A model generated the notes under the pieces. It saw nothing but the letters and a program-made list of their open reading frames with translations. It did not search any database and had not been told where the DNA came from. Positions 1 to 7,047 of a DNA stretch of 9,059 bases are shown here, piece by piece. The stretch covers positions 1 to 9,059 of the forward strand of contig WRFJ01000028.1 of the NCBI GenBank assembly GCA_009778865.1, given 5' to 3'. The translations under genes and the position numbers were made by a program. Each line of letters starts with the position of its first letter. Within the stretch, counting starts at the first letter, position 1. Source of the stretch: Chloroflexota bacterium (GTDB lineage: Bacteria > Chloroflexota > Dehalococcoidia > Dehalococcoidales > WRFJ01).

Positions 1-718
1 CGGACAAATAGGTGTGGATGGGGCTTTATATGAAGCTATGGAATTTACCGGTGAGGTCATCAGTAATTTATCAATGGACTCACGTTTTACTATGTCTAAT
101 ATGGCTATTGAAGCCGGCGGTAAAGCCGGTATTATTGCCGCCGATGCTAAAACCGTAGCTTATGCTCAAGAGCGTGCTGTTCGTGGATTGTCCATTTATA
201 CTTCTGATCCCGATGCTCAGTATTCTAACATTATAGAATTTGATGTCAGCAAAATAGAACCGCAGGTAGCTATGCCGCACTTGCCTTCCAACACTAAAAA
301 CGTCTCTGAGGTGGCTGATGTTAAAATAGATCAGGTGATTATTGGTTCTTGTACTAACGGACGTATAGAAGATATGCGTGATGCTGCTGCCATCTTAAAA
401 GGTCGTAAAGTGCATCCTTCGGTACGTTGCATTATTATTCCCGGTTCACAGGCTGTTTACAGACAAGCTATGCATGAAGGTTTGTTTGATATCTTTATAG
501 AGGCTGACTGTGCTATCTCTACTCCCACTTGTGGTCCATGTCTTGGCGGTCATATGGGTATTCTGGCAGAAGGTGAGAGATGTATTTCCACTACCAACCG
601 CAATTTTGTAGGGCGCATGGGTCATCCTAAGAGTGAAGTATGCTTATCTTCTCCGGCAGTGGCGGCAGCTTCGGCAGTTACCGGTTACATAACTCATCCT
701 CAAGAGGTAATAAAATAA
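1..718 (+). CDS. leuC: 3-isopropylmalate dehydratase large subunit (3' part; 5' end outside window)
   Basis: Large subunit of the cytoplasmic [4Fe-4S] isomerase LeuCD, which interconverts 2- and 3-isopropylmalate and, in the citramalate route, citramalate and 3-methylmalate. The frame is open from base 2 (GQIGVDGALYEAMEF...), so the gene is cut by the window edge; an apparent GTG start at 14 is only an internal Val codon. Aconitase-family signatures are clear: EFTGEVI, SNMAIEAGGKAGI, and the three cluster cysteines, one in GSCTNG (codon at 350) and two in TPTCGPCLGG (codons at 530 and 539), spaced C-x59-C-x2-C. About 238 residues are visible of the roughly 420 expected for the short (archaeal/HacA-like) LeuC type. 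The stop codon overlaps the leuD start by one base (TAATG), indicating translational coupling of the two subunits. No damage is seen. Confidence 0.96.
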   Translation, partial: GQIGVDGALYEAMEFTGEVISNLSMDSRFTMSNMAIEAGGKAGIIAADAKTVAYAQERAVRGLSIYTSDPDAQYSNIIEFDVSKIEPQVAMPHLPSNTKNVSEVADVKIDQVIIGSCTNGRIEDMRDAAAILKGRKVHPSVRCIIIPGSQAVYRQAMHEGLFDIFIEADCAISTPTCGPCLGGHMGILAEGERCISTTNRNFVGRMGHPKSEVCLSSPAVAAASAVTGYITHPQEVIK

Positions 719-1215
719 TGTTAAAAGGTAAAGTACATAAATACGGGGCCAATGTTGATACCGATGCCATTATTCCGGCACGTTATTTAAATGTTTCCAA
801 TCCTTTACAATTGGCTCAACATTGCATGGAAGATATAGATATTGATTTTGTCAAAAATTGCAAAACAGGCGATATTATTGTAGCTACCAAGAATTTTGGC
901 TGCGGCTCGTCTAGAGAGCATGCGCCGGTGGCTATTAAAGCTAACGGCGTGTCTTGCGTGGTGGCCGATACTTTTGCCCGTATCTTTTTTAGAAACTCTA
1001 TAAACATCGGTTTGCCGTTGCTGGAAAGTCCACAGGCGGCTGAAGATGCCCAAAGCGGTGATGAGTTAAGCGTGGATTTGGAAAACGGCATCATTATTAA
1101 TATTACTCGTGGTAAAACTTATACGGCTAAACCCTACCCTAAATTTATGAGCCAGATTATCAAAATGGGCGGTTTGGTAGAATATACTAAAGCTAAATTA
1201 GAGGCTAAAGAATAA
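718..1215 (+). CDS. leuD: 3-isopropylmalate dehydratase small subunit
   Basis: Small (swivel-domain) subunit that completes the LeuCD hydro-lyase. The ATG at 718 gives 165 aa beginning MLKGKVHKYGANVDTD, the usual size of the short LeuD type. An in-frame start further upstream at 640 would add 26 unconserved residues inside leuC and is rejected. An AGAGGT ribosome binding site lies at 703-708, eight to ten bases before the ATG. Family motifs are GANVDTDAIIPARYL near the N-terminus, NFGCGSSREHAP in the middle (substrate-binding swivel loop) and FARIFFRNSINIGLP after it. It sits between leuC and leuB with one-base overlaps on both sides, so all three are almost certainly made from one mRNA. Confidence 0.96.
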   Translation: MLKGKVHKYGANVDTDAIIPARYLNVSNPLQLAQHCMEDIDIDFVKNCKTGDIIVATKNFGCGSSREHAPVAIKANGVSCVVADTFARIFFRNSINIGLPLLESPQAAEDAQSGDELSVDLENGIIINITRGKTYTAKPYPKFMSQIIKMGGLVEYTKAKLEAKE

Positions 1216-2303
1216 TGGAATTTAAGATTACAGTCCTGGGTGGTGACGGTATCGGCCCTGATGTAGTAGCCGAAAGCATTAAAGTATTAGATGCTGTAGG
1301 TAAAAAATATGGCCACAAGTTTAATTTTGAAAAAGCATTGCTGGGTGGCGTGGCCATAGAAGCTACCGGACAAGCTTTACCAGAGCAAACTTTAAGACAA
1401 TGCCTTGCTTCTGATGCTGTGCTTTTAGGGGCGGTGGGTGATCCTAAATATGATAGTCCCAATGCACCGGTAAAACCTGAAAGCGGTCTTTTAGCGATAC
1501 GTCAGGGCTTAGGGCTTTTTGCTAATATACGTCCTGTAAAGATGTTTTCTAAACTGGTAAACTCCACTGCCTTAAAACCGGAAATCGTTAAAGATGTAGA
1601 CATGGTATTTGTGCGTGAATTAACCGGTTCGGTTTATTTTGCAACACCCAAAAAACGTTTTAATGATGAGCGTGGGCGTGGGGCTGTGGATACCATGCAA
1701 TATCATGAAGATGAGATAGAGCGTATTTTGCGCGTTGGTTTTGAACTGGCCAGAAAACGCAGTAAAAAGCTTACCTCTATAGATAAAGCCAACGTACTGA
1801 AAAGTTCACAATTATGGCGCGAGATAGCCGAGGAAGTTAAAAAAGACTATCCTGACGTGACTCTAAATCATGTGTTGGTGGATGCTGCTTCAATGTATCT
1901 TATCAGCCGGCCGTCTACTTTTGACGTTCTGGTTACCGAGAATATGTTCGGCGATATTTTAACTGATGAAGCTTCAATGTTAGCTGGCTCTATGGGTATG
2001 CTGCCGTCAGCTTCTTTAGCTGGCATCCCCAGCGATAACACTAGATGCTTAGGTCTTTATGAACCTTGCCACGGCAGCGCTCCGGATATTACAGGGCTTG
2101 GTATTGCTAATCCTATCGCTACTATTCTTTCAGCAGCTATGATGTTGCGCTATTCTTTAGCCTTGCCTAAAGAGGCTGATGCTATAGAAAAAGCGGTAAA
2201 TGCCGCTATAGCTGATGGTTTAGTCACCAAAGATATTGCCCAAGTCGGACAAAAATATCTAGCTACAGGCCAAATGGGCAGCGCTGTGGCCGACAAAATA
2301 TAA
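1215..2303 (+). CDS. leuB: 3-isopropylmalate dehydrogenase
   Basis: NAD-dependent oxidative decarboxylase that converts 3-isopropylmalate to 2-oxoisocaproate; with CimA present it may also act on 3-methylmalate to give 2-oxobutyrate. The protein is 362 aa, the normal length. GDGIGPD (about 10-16) is the N-terminal signature. Substrate-binding arginines R96, R106 and R134, catalytic Y141 and K191, and metal ligands D223, D247 and D251 correspond to the known Thermus LeuB residues at a constant offset (+2, then +6). The C-terminal signature EPCHGSAPDITGLGIANP is present. The usual ELTGGxYFG loop reads ELTGSVYFATP here, a modest variation. The ATG overlaps the leuD stop by one base, and a purine-rich TAGAGG lies upstream within leuD. 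Confidence 0.96.
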   Translation: MEFKITVLGGDGIGPDVVAESIKVLDAVGKKYGHKFNFEKALLGGVAIEATGQALPEQTLRQCLASDAVLLGAVGDPKYDSPNAPVKPESGLLAIRQGLGLFANIRPVKMFSKLVNSTALKPEIVKDVDMVFVRELTGSVYFATPKKRFNDERGRGAVDTMQYHEDEIERILRVGFELARKRSKKLTSIDKANVLKSSQLWREIAEEVKKDYPDVTLNHVLVDAASMYLISRPSTFDVLVTENMFGDILTDEASMLAGSMGMLPSASLAGIPSDNTRCLGLYEPCHGSAPDITGLGIANPIATILSAAMMLRYSLALPKEADAIEKAVNAAIADGLVTKDIAQVGQKYLATGQMGSAVADKI

Positions 2304-2341
2304 AAATCTAGCCAACCAATCAAAATAAAAATATAATAAAT

Positions 2342-2350
2342 AGGAGGAGG
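2342..2350 (+). promoter_or_regulatory. strong ribosome binding site of cimA
   Basis: AGGAGGAGG ends five bases before the cimA ATG at 2356, an extended match to the 16S anti-Shine-Dalgarno sequence. It is much stronger than the sites used by the overlapping leu genes and fixes the cimA start. The 52-base gap before cimA is AT-rich; it holds a TATAAT at 2332-2337 but no matching -35, so no internal promoter is claimed. Confidence 0.85.
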
Positions 2351-2355
2351 AAAGC

Positions 2356-3960
2356 ATGAGCCAGATAAAACTATATGATACGACTTTGCGCGACGGCGCT
2401 CAAACCGAAGGGGTTTCCTTCTCCATTAGCGATAAGATAGCTATAGCTCAAAAACTGGATGATTTAGGCGTTGGATATATTGAGGCCGGCTGGCCGGGGG
2501 CTAATCCTAAAGATAACGAAGTTTTTGCGGCCCTTAAAAATATAGAATTTAAAAATGCTAAACTGGTGGCATTTGGTTCAACCCGTCGTGCCGCCGTCAA
2601 GGCTAGCCAAGACGCCGTGTTGCAGGCTATGATAGAGTCGGGTGCTCCTGTAGTAACTTTGGTAGGTAAAGGTTCGCATGCTCAGGTTACCAGAGTTTTG
2701 GAGATAGATCCTGAAGAAAACATTAATATGGTGCAAGATTCAATAAGCTACTTAAAAAGCTTGGGTAGAGAAGTGTTTTTGGATGCTGAGCATTTTTTTG
2801 ACGGTTACAAAGATAACGCTGCCTATTCTATGCGCGTCTTAGCGGCTGCCCAGCAGGCCGGTGCTGACGGAGTGGTGTTATGTGATACCAACGGCGGCGC
2901 TTTGCCCGAAGAAATATACCAGGCTACCCGTGCGGTAGTCAGCGCTATAAACATAGCGGTAGGTATTCATTGCCATAATGATAGCGACTGTGCGGTGGCT
3001 AATACTTTGGCAGCAGTAAATGCCGGCGCTACTCAGGTTCAGGGTACTGTAAACGGTCTTGGTGAAAGATGCGGCAACGCCAATCTTTGCGCCGTTATTC
3101 CGGCTTTAAAATTAAAAATGACTTATAACGATGTAGTAAACGATGAGCAGCTCAGACATTTACGTGAAATCTCTTTGTTTGTAGCTGAACGTGCCAATAT
3201 GGCTTTGCCCAATAATATGGCTTATGTGGGCTCTTCAGCTTTTTCACATAAAGCCGGTTTACACGTTTCTGGTTTACGACGCTGGAGTGGCAGTTATCAG
3301 CATATAGAACCTGATTTAGTGGGCAATAAAATGCGTACGCTAGTTTCCGATCAAAGCGGCCGCGCCAACATATTGCAAAAAGCTGAGGAAATGGGCATTG
3401 ATCTTACAGGCAGCGGCAAGGAAATTAAAAATATATTACAGATAGTTAAAGACATGGAAAGCCGTGGGTTCCAATATGAAAACGCCGAAGCTTCTTTTGA
3501 ACTTTTACTGCAAAAAGGTGAGGTCGGCTTTAAAGCACCTTTTGAGCTTATAGATTATATGGTGGTGGTGGAAAAACGCCGTCGCTTTAGCACTAAAAAC
3601 AACGGTGATGTTGCTGATTTGGTGGCTGAGGCTATGGTTAAACTTAAAGTTAATGATGAAATACTGCATACTGTTTCTGAAGGAGATGGTCCGGTCAATG
3701 CTTTGGACAATGCTTTACGCAAAGCTTTAAATAGTGTCTATCCGCAGGTAGCCAATGTAAAACTTACAGACTACAAAGTGCGCTTGATAGGCGAGTCTTC
3801 TTCTACTGGTTCATTAACGCGTGTACTTATTGAAAGTTCCAACGGCAAGCATAACTGGCATACTGTTGGTGCCGGTGAGAATATCATTGACGCTTCATGG
3901 ATAGCTCTAGCCGATAGCATGGAATATTTTTTGATTAATAAAGATAAGCTGATAAAATAG
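2356..3960 (+). CDS. cimA: (R)-citramalate synthase
   Basis: Condenses pyruvate with acetyl-CoA to (R)-citramalate, the first step of the threonine-independent isoleucine route. The product is then processed by LeuCD and LeuB, encoded just upstream. It is 534 aa, typical of the long CimA/LeuA-like class. The N-terminal TIM barrel opens with YDTTLRDGAQTEGVSFS (residues 7-23); DTTLRDG supplies the catalytic Arg12 and metal ligand Asp13. The metal-binding HCHND is at 205-209, followed by GLGERCGN at 234-241 and SHKAGLHVSG near 297-306. Residues from about 400 form the C-terminal LeuA-type allosteric domain, where isoleucine feedback normally acts. DGAQTEGV at the start of the barrel and the partner genes favour CimA over 2-isopropylmalate or homocitrate synthase. 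Substrate choice is inferred from sequence, not shown. Confidence 0.93.
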   Translation: MSQIKLYDTTLRDGAQTEGVSFSISDKIAIAQKLDDLGVGYIEAGWPGANPKDNEVFAALKNIEFKNAKLVAFGSTRRAAVKASQDAVLQAMIESGAPVVTLVGKGSHAQVTRVLEIDPEENINMVQDSISYLKSLGREVFLDAEHFFDGYKDNAAYSMRVLAAAQQAGADGVVLCDTNGGALPEEIYQATRAVVSAINIAVGIHCHNDSDCAVANTLAAVNAGATQVQGTVNGLGERCGNANLCAVIPALKLKMTYNDVVNDEQLRHLREISLFVAERANMALPNNMAYVGSSAFSHKAGLHVSGLRRWSGSYQHIEPDLVGNKMRTLVSDQSGRANILQKAEEMGIDLTGSGKEIKNILQIVKDMESRGFQYENAEASFELLLQKGEVGFKAPFELIDYMVVVEKRRRFSTKNNGDVADLVAEAMVKLKVNDEILHTVSEGDGPVNALDNALRKALNSVYPQVANVKLTDYKVRLIGESSSTGSLTRVLIESSNGKHNWHTVGAGENIIDASWIALADSMEYFLINKDKLIK

Positions 3961-3985
3961 CTTTTTATAAAGAGGTGAAAACAAT

Positions 3986-4591
3986 ATGGGCGAATTAAAA
4001 TCTGCCAGAGAATTAGCTATGGAACGCATCGCCAAGATGACAGCGGACAGAGAAGCCGACCCTTCTGCTAAATTGCGCTGGGAATATGAACCTAAAGGCC
4101 AGGAAATAGCCGGCAAATATATGGAAGACAATAAAGTAAATATAGAAGAGTCTCTAATAGCTATAGATAATGCCGAGGGTCGTGAAGTAGTCAAAAAAGC
4201 TGTTCAAACGGTGCTGTTAGAAAATGTTATCTTATGTGATACTTTGCATGAAAAACGCAGGGTAGAACGAGCTTTAGGTGGCCTGCGCGAGATTAAAGAA
4301 GATAAGGCTTCTTTTGATGAAATTGTGCAAGACTTGATGATGATTTATCAGCACAATTCTACCGAAGGTCAGCAGCAGCGTAAGCAAGTTAAAGAATCCT
4401 TAACTAGAAGCTATATGCAGCATATCCAGCAAATGGGAGCCGCTGAGGGTGTAAATTATGATATGAGTAATGTCAACCCGGAAGAAATCCCGGAGTTCCA
4501 ACAACAATTACGTCATTTTATTAACCAAATAGATGAAGGTTATAAACAGGGCATAGCTGACGTTAAAAAGCGTATGGCCGCTCTCAAATAG
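3986..4591 (+). CDS. conserved-looking helical protein of unknown function (201 aa)
   Basis: I do not recognise a functional family with confidence. The N-terminus MGELKSARELAMERIAKM recalls small uncharacterised bacterial proteins that begin in a similar way (from memory, unverified). The protein appears cytoplasmic, with no signal peptide or membrane segment. It is highly charged and probably almost all helical, with coiled-coil-like stretches around residues 70-105 and a Gln/Lys/Arg-rich stretch about 130-155 (STEGQQQRKQVKESL). It has a single cysteine (ILCDTL), so a metal site is unlikely. The start is fixed by AGAGGTG at 3971-3977, nine bases before the ATG. It follows cimA by 25 bases and precedes the next gene by 4 bases, so it is probably in the same transcript. 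Codon usage looks like that of its neighbours, with no sign of recent transfer. Confidence 0.85.
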   Translation: MGELKSARELAMERIAKMTADREADPSAKLRWEYEPKGQEIAGKYMEDNKVNIEESLIAIDNAEGREVVKKAVQTVLLENVILCDTLHEKRRVERALGGLREIKEDKASFDEIVQDLMMIYQHNSTEGQQQRKQVKESLTRSYMQHIQQMGAAEGVNYDMSNVNPEEIPEFQQQLRHFINQIDEGYKQGIADVKKRMAALK

Positions 4592-4595
4592 AAAA

Positions 4596-5327
4596 ATGAA
4601 CGATGAACCTCTGAAAATGGCCATTGCCGCCACCAAAGTAGTTTTGCCGCCCATTTTGCCTTTGGAGACTTTTGGCCATAGTACTATAAAATACCATATA
4701 GTCAGTAAGCCGGCTTATAGTGAGCTTATCGATTTAGCTCAAGGCGAAGATGTAGTAATGCGCGAGGGTATCGTATACGCTGAGCGTCCACGCGTTGTTA
4801 CTCCGTATTATATGAAACGATTGGACGGTTTTTCTGATGCTGCTAAACGTTACTTTGATGAAGTTATAAAACGTGACGGCGGCAACGCTCCGGGTATTTA
4901 TTACGCTTATAAAAATGAGCTTAAAAAAACCAATATTATCAGTGGCAGTTTTGATGCGGTTCTACATAATATCACAGAACATGTTAAAGCCAGCGGTGAA
5001 CAGCGCTCCACCGTTATTGTGGGCATAGATGAATATTGGGATGCGTCTCTTTTAAAATTTATATATGAATTAACGATGAACTCATTAGGTCCTAATGTAA
5101 TGCAGATGGGCCAGCATGGGTTGCTTGATGTTGACCGACGCGGTGTGCCGGCCGATGCCAAAATGCGTATTGAAAAGCTCTTTGCTGGCCTTGCTACAGA
5201 TGAAAGTGATCTTAATGAGATACGGGATGAATTGGAGAGGTGGGGGCTATTTAGTGAATACCAAGATCGTTTTTTTGCTTTAGTTAAATACGGCAAAAGA
5301 GCTTTGGATGATAATTTTGCCAGATAA
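4596..5327 (+). CDS. hypothetical protein (243 aa)
   Basis: No family recognised. It is soluble, with no signal peptide and no membrane segment. Visible landmarks are a Pro-rich N-terminal stretch (VVLPPILPLETFG, about 15-27), a segment VVTPYYMKRLDGF near residue 67, a hydrophobic strand followed by acidic residues (STVIVGIDEYWDASLLKF), then MQMGQHGLLDVDRRGVPADAKMRIEKLFAGL and a charged helical tail. There is no obvious catalytic motif and no cysteine. The ATG lies four bases after the stop of the preceding gene and has no good Shine-Dalgarno sequence, so translation probably depends on coupling; the Met at residue 8 (4617) is an alternative start. The close packing between the 201-aa gene and the thymidylate synthase-like gene suggests co-expression but does not define a role. 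Confidence 0.84.
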   Translation: MNDEPLKMAIAATKVVLPPILPLETFGHSTIKYHIVSKPAYSELIDLAQGEDVVMREGIVYAERPRVVTPYYMKRLDGFSDAAKRYFDEVIKRDGGNAPGIYYAYKNELKKTNIISGSFDAVLHNITEHVKASGEQRSTVIVGIDEYWDASLLKFIYELTMNSLGPNVMQMGQHGLLDVDRRGVPADAKMRIEKLFAGLATDESDLNEIRDELERWGLFSEYQDRFFALVKYGKRALDDNFAR

Positions 5328-5342
5328 AAGGTGTAAAACTAA

Positions 5343-5990
5343 ATGAAATTTTCTTATGTGATAGCGCGGGACCTGCCGGAGGCTTGGTTTTTGTGTTTAC
5401 GGGAAGTTATGCAATATGGCTACGAATATAAAATTGAGCGTGGCAGTTATAAAGGGCAAAACCGTAAAGAACTGGACATGATTACAGTGCAAATAAGTGA
5501 GCCGCTCATTCGTCCGCTTATACCTTCAGTACCGGCTGGCGTACCGGCTCCTTCTACAATGGAATATGTGGAAAGCTATCTGCCATATCTGATGACTTCG
5601 CATGTAGCTGAAGGCGAGCAATATACTTACGGTCAATATTTGGAACCGCAAATCAGTAAAGTTATCAAAATGTATAAAGAAGATGGTTATAATACTAACC
5701 AAGCTTTTATGACGGTAGGCGACCCGCAGAGCATATACTTATCTGATCCGCCGTGCTTGCGCAGTATTGATACACGTATCCGTTATGGCAAACTGCATTT
5801 CATATGTTACTTTCGCAGCTGGGATTTATGGGGTGGGTTTCCCTCAAATTTAGCGGCTATGCAGCTTCTAAAAGAATATATGGCCGCTGAGATAGGTGTA
5901 GACGACGGCGAACTCATTATTTGCACTAAAGGATTACATCTTTATGAGTATTCTTGGGAATTAGCCAAAACGGCCGCACGGCTTTGCTGA
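5343..5990 (+). CDS. thymidylate synthase-family protein (short, archaeal-type ThyA)
   Basis: The C-terminal half matches the thymidylate synthase fold: DPPCLRS at 135-141, YFRSWDLWGGFPSNLAAMQ at 156-174 and GLHLYEYSW at 197-205. Mapping to E. coli ThyA, every key residue lies at the same offset of minus 8: nucleophile C138 (C146), R158 (R166), S159 (S167), D161 (D169), N169 (N177, favouring dUMP over dCMP), H199 (H207) and Y201 (Y209). At 215 aa it is close to the short methanogen-type enzymes rather than the 264-aa bacterial form. The residues expected to align with the second-subunit Arg126/Arg127 are T118/N119, and RGS at 33-35 may replace the N-terminal phosphate loop. Ribosome binding site AAAGGTG at 5328-5334. 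Likely makes dTMP using methylenetetrahydrofolate; a hydroxymethylase or other relative remains possible. Confidence 0.85.
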   Translation: MKFSYVIARDLPEAWFLCLREVMQYGYEYKIERGSYKGQNRKELDMITVQISEPLIRPLIPSVPAGVPAPSTMEYVESYLPYLMTSHVAEGEQYTYGQYLEPQISKVIKMYKEDGYNTNQAFMTVGDPQSIYLSDPPCLRSIDTRIRYGKLHFICYFRSWDLWGGFPSNLAAMQLLKEYMAAEIGVDDGELIICTKGLHLYEYSWELAKTAARLC

Positions 5991-5992
5991 GC

Positions 5993-6021
5993 TTGTATTT
6001 AAAAATACGTTTTGTTAAAAT
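5993..6021 (+). promoter_or_regulatory. possible promoter of tRNA-Lys
   Basis: TTGTAT (5993-5998), a 17-base spacer, then TAAAAT (6016-6021) lie about 20 bases before the tRNA. The -10 matches consensus at 5 of 6 positions, the -35 only at 3 of 6. An imperfect AT-only hairpin (GTATT...AATAC, about 5995-6008) followed by GTTTTGTT overlaps it and might be a weak terminator of the upstream genes instead. Tentative. Confidence 0.35.
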
Positions 6022-6040
6022 ATAGCTCTGTTTAATAAAT

Positions 6041-6116
6041 GGGCCATTAGCTCAGTTGGTAGAGCAAGTGACTCTTAATCACTCGGTCGGAGGTTCGAAT
6101 CCTCCATGGCTCACCA
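6041..6116 (+). tRNA. tRNA-Lys (anticodon CTT), CCA encoded
   Basis: A complete 76-base cloverleaf. Acceptor stem GGGCCAT pairs with ATGGCTC (one G-T pair at the second position); the D arm is GCTC/GAGC with AGTTGGTA in the loop; the anticodon stem is AGTGA/TCACT with loop CTCTTAA, giving anticodon CTT at 6074-6076 (reads AAG, Lys); the variable loop is CGGTC; the T arm is GGAGG/CCTCC with loop TTCGAAT. Discriminator A at 6113 and CCA at 6114-6116 are encoded. The 3' half overlaps, on the opposite strand, the end of a serine-recombinase remnant, so this tRNA has served as an integration site. It remains structurally intact. Confidence 0.97.
6079..6116. other. probable attachment-site remnant (tRNA-Lys 3' half / recombinase 3' end overlap)
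   Basis: These 38 bases are at once the 3' part of tRNA-Lys and the last codons of the recombinase. This is what results when an element carries its integrase beside an attP identical to a tRNA 3' end and integrates there. I found no second copy of the tRNA 3' end in the window, so the other end of the element (attR) is either deleted or outside. The exact crossover cannot be placed from one junction. Confidence 0.6.
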
Positions 6117-6987
6117 CTCGGAAATCATCCGAACCTGCAAACTCTTCGTCTCTCATGTTTGTGGTTCGCTTAGTTTTGTCCCCGACAATTAATTCATAGA
6201 CCAGCTCAAGACCGCCGTCCTCGGCGGTTTTGACGTATATAGAGTTAATAAAGGTTTTAAGCATTTTACGCCGCCCTTGTTCTCTATTATCAGTATCTTC
6301 TTTCTTTAAAGAGGTAAAGAAGACCATAAGATCTTCTTTCTTAAACTCCGGCTTCTTTCTTTCCATTTCAGCAATACTATCTTTAGCAAACATAGACTGT
6401 ACTTCTAAGCTGTTAACTTCCTCTATGATCTCTTGAGATATAATACCTTGGGCTAAAGATTCAATAAGGTTCTTTTTGCGTTTGTCTATATCAGCAAACT
6501 GTTTCTTAGCAGCTTCTAAGGCTGTATGGTCGTTATTATGCTTGTAGATACCGTCTATAACTAAATCAGCCAGTCTTTCTATACTGTCATCGGTTAAAAT
6601 ATTATAGCTTATATCATCAAAGACCAGCTGTTCTAAGATGTCTTTGGGTATAGAGGTGGTCTTACAACCTTCTCCATGCTTTCGGTTACCACAGACATAG
6701 TATCTGTAGATCTTATTGCCTTTTCTAACACTGTCACCCACCATAGAAGACTGGCACTGGCCACAAATAAGCTTACCGCTTAATATATACTCTGCTGCCT
6801 TACTTGTTCTGCTCTTAGTGTTCTCTGACATTTTAGCTTGTACCTCGTCAAACAGTTTTTGGTCTACGATAGCCGGCATGCCATCTTCTACCACCACATC
6901 TTTGTATTTGTATGTGCCTTTGTATTTTGGACTGTGCAGGATCCTTAAAATGGAAAAAATACTATTAAATAGATATAAAATAATTAC
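6079..6987 (-). pseudogene. large serine recombinase, N-terminally truncated; C-terminus runs into tRNA-Lys
   Basis: The open frame runs from 6987 (a TAA lies at 6990-6988) to the TGA at 6081-6079, about 302 codons. Homology is recognisable from NSIFSILRILHSPKYKGTY at about 6966, so the GTG at 6897 (272 aa) is not a natural start. Present are the Recombinase domain (VVEDGMPAIVDQKLFDEVQ), a zinc ribbon with cysteines CxxC-x20-C-x8-C (GKLICGQC...YVCG...GEGC), and a coiled-coil/C-terminal region. Missing is the whole N-terminal resolvase domain with the nucleophilic Ser; full-length relatives are about 500-550 aa. It cannot catalyse recombination. The last residues, SHGGFEPPTE, are encoded by the complement of the tRNA-Lys T arm and anticodon stem. 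Firmicutes phage/ICE integrases are the closest recalled type. The broken end lies just before the higBA promoter. Confidence 0.88.
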
Positions 6988-6997
6988 TTAAAAGTAT

Positions 6998-7026
6998 TTG
7001 ACAAGCTCGTAGCTCATAAGTATAAT
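6998..7026 (+). promoter_or_regulatory. consensus sigma-70-type promoter of the higBA locus
   Basis: TTGACA (6998-7003), exactly 17 bases, then TATAAT (7021-7026): a perfect match to both hexamers and to the optimal spacing. The spacer holds a near tandem repeat AGCTCGT/AGCTCAT (7004-7017). Transcription should start near 7033, giving a leader of only about 15 bases with AAGG at 7035-7038 before the toxin ATG at 7048. Confidence 0.85.
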
Positions 7027-7031
7027 ATACT
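7019..7031. promoter_or_regulatory. palindrome over the -10 box, candidate antitoxin operator
   Basis: AGTATAATATACT is a 6+1+6 perfect palindrome that contains the TATAAT. Antitoxins of this class usually repress their own promoter by binding palindromes over the -10/-35, so this is a reasonable HigA operator. AT-rich -10 regions are often palindromic by chance, so the assignment is tentative. Confidence 0.4.
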
Positions 7032-7047
7032 CACAAGGTTGGTAATT

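Noticed and set aside
640..717. Upstream in-frame start that would lengthen LeuD by 26 residues
   Set aside because: It lies inside leuC, adds unconserved residues and lacks a ribosome binding site; the ATG at 718 has AGAGGT at the right distance and matches the family N-terminus.
2332..2337. TATAAT before cimA as an internal promoter
   Set aside because: No -35-like hexamer at 16-18 bases upstream, and TATAAT is expected by chance in this AT-rich gap.
6079..6897. Functional 272-aa recombinase starting at the GTG at 6897
   Set aside because: Homology continues upstream of 6897 in the same frame (SILRILHSPKYKGTYKYKD), and the catalytic serine domain is absent, so this is a truncated gene.
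6716..6991. Plus-strand 91-aa frame opposite the recombinase
   Set aside because: It is the antisense shadow of the recombinase remnant, with no recognisable protein content.
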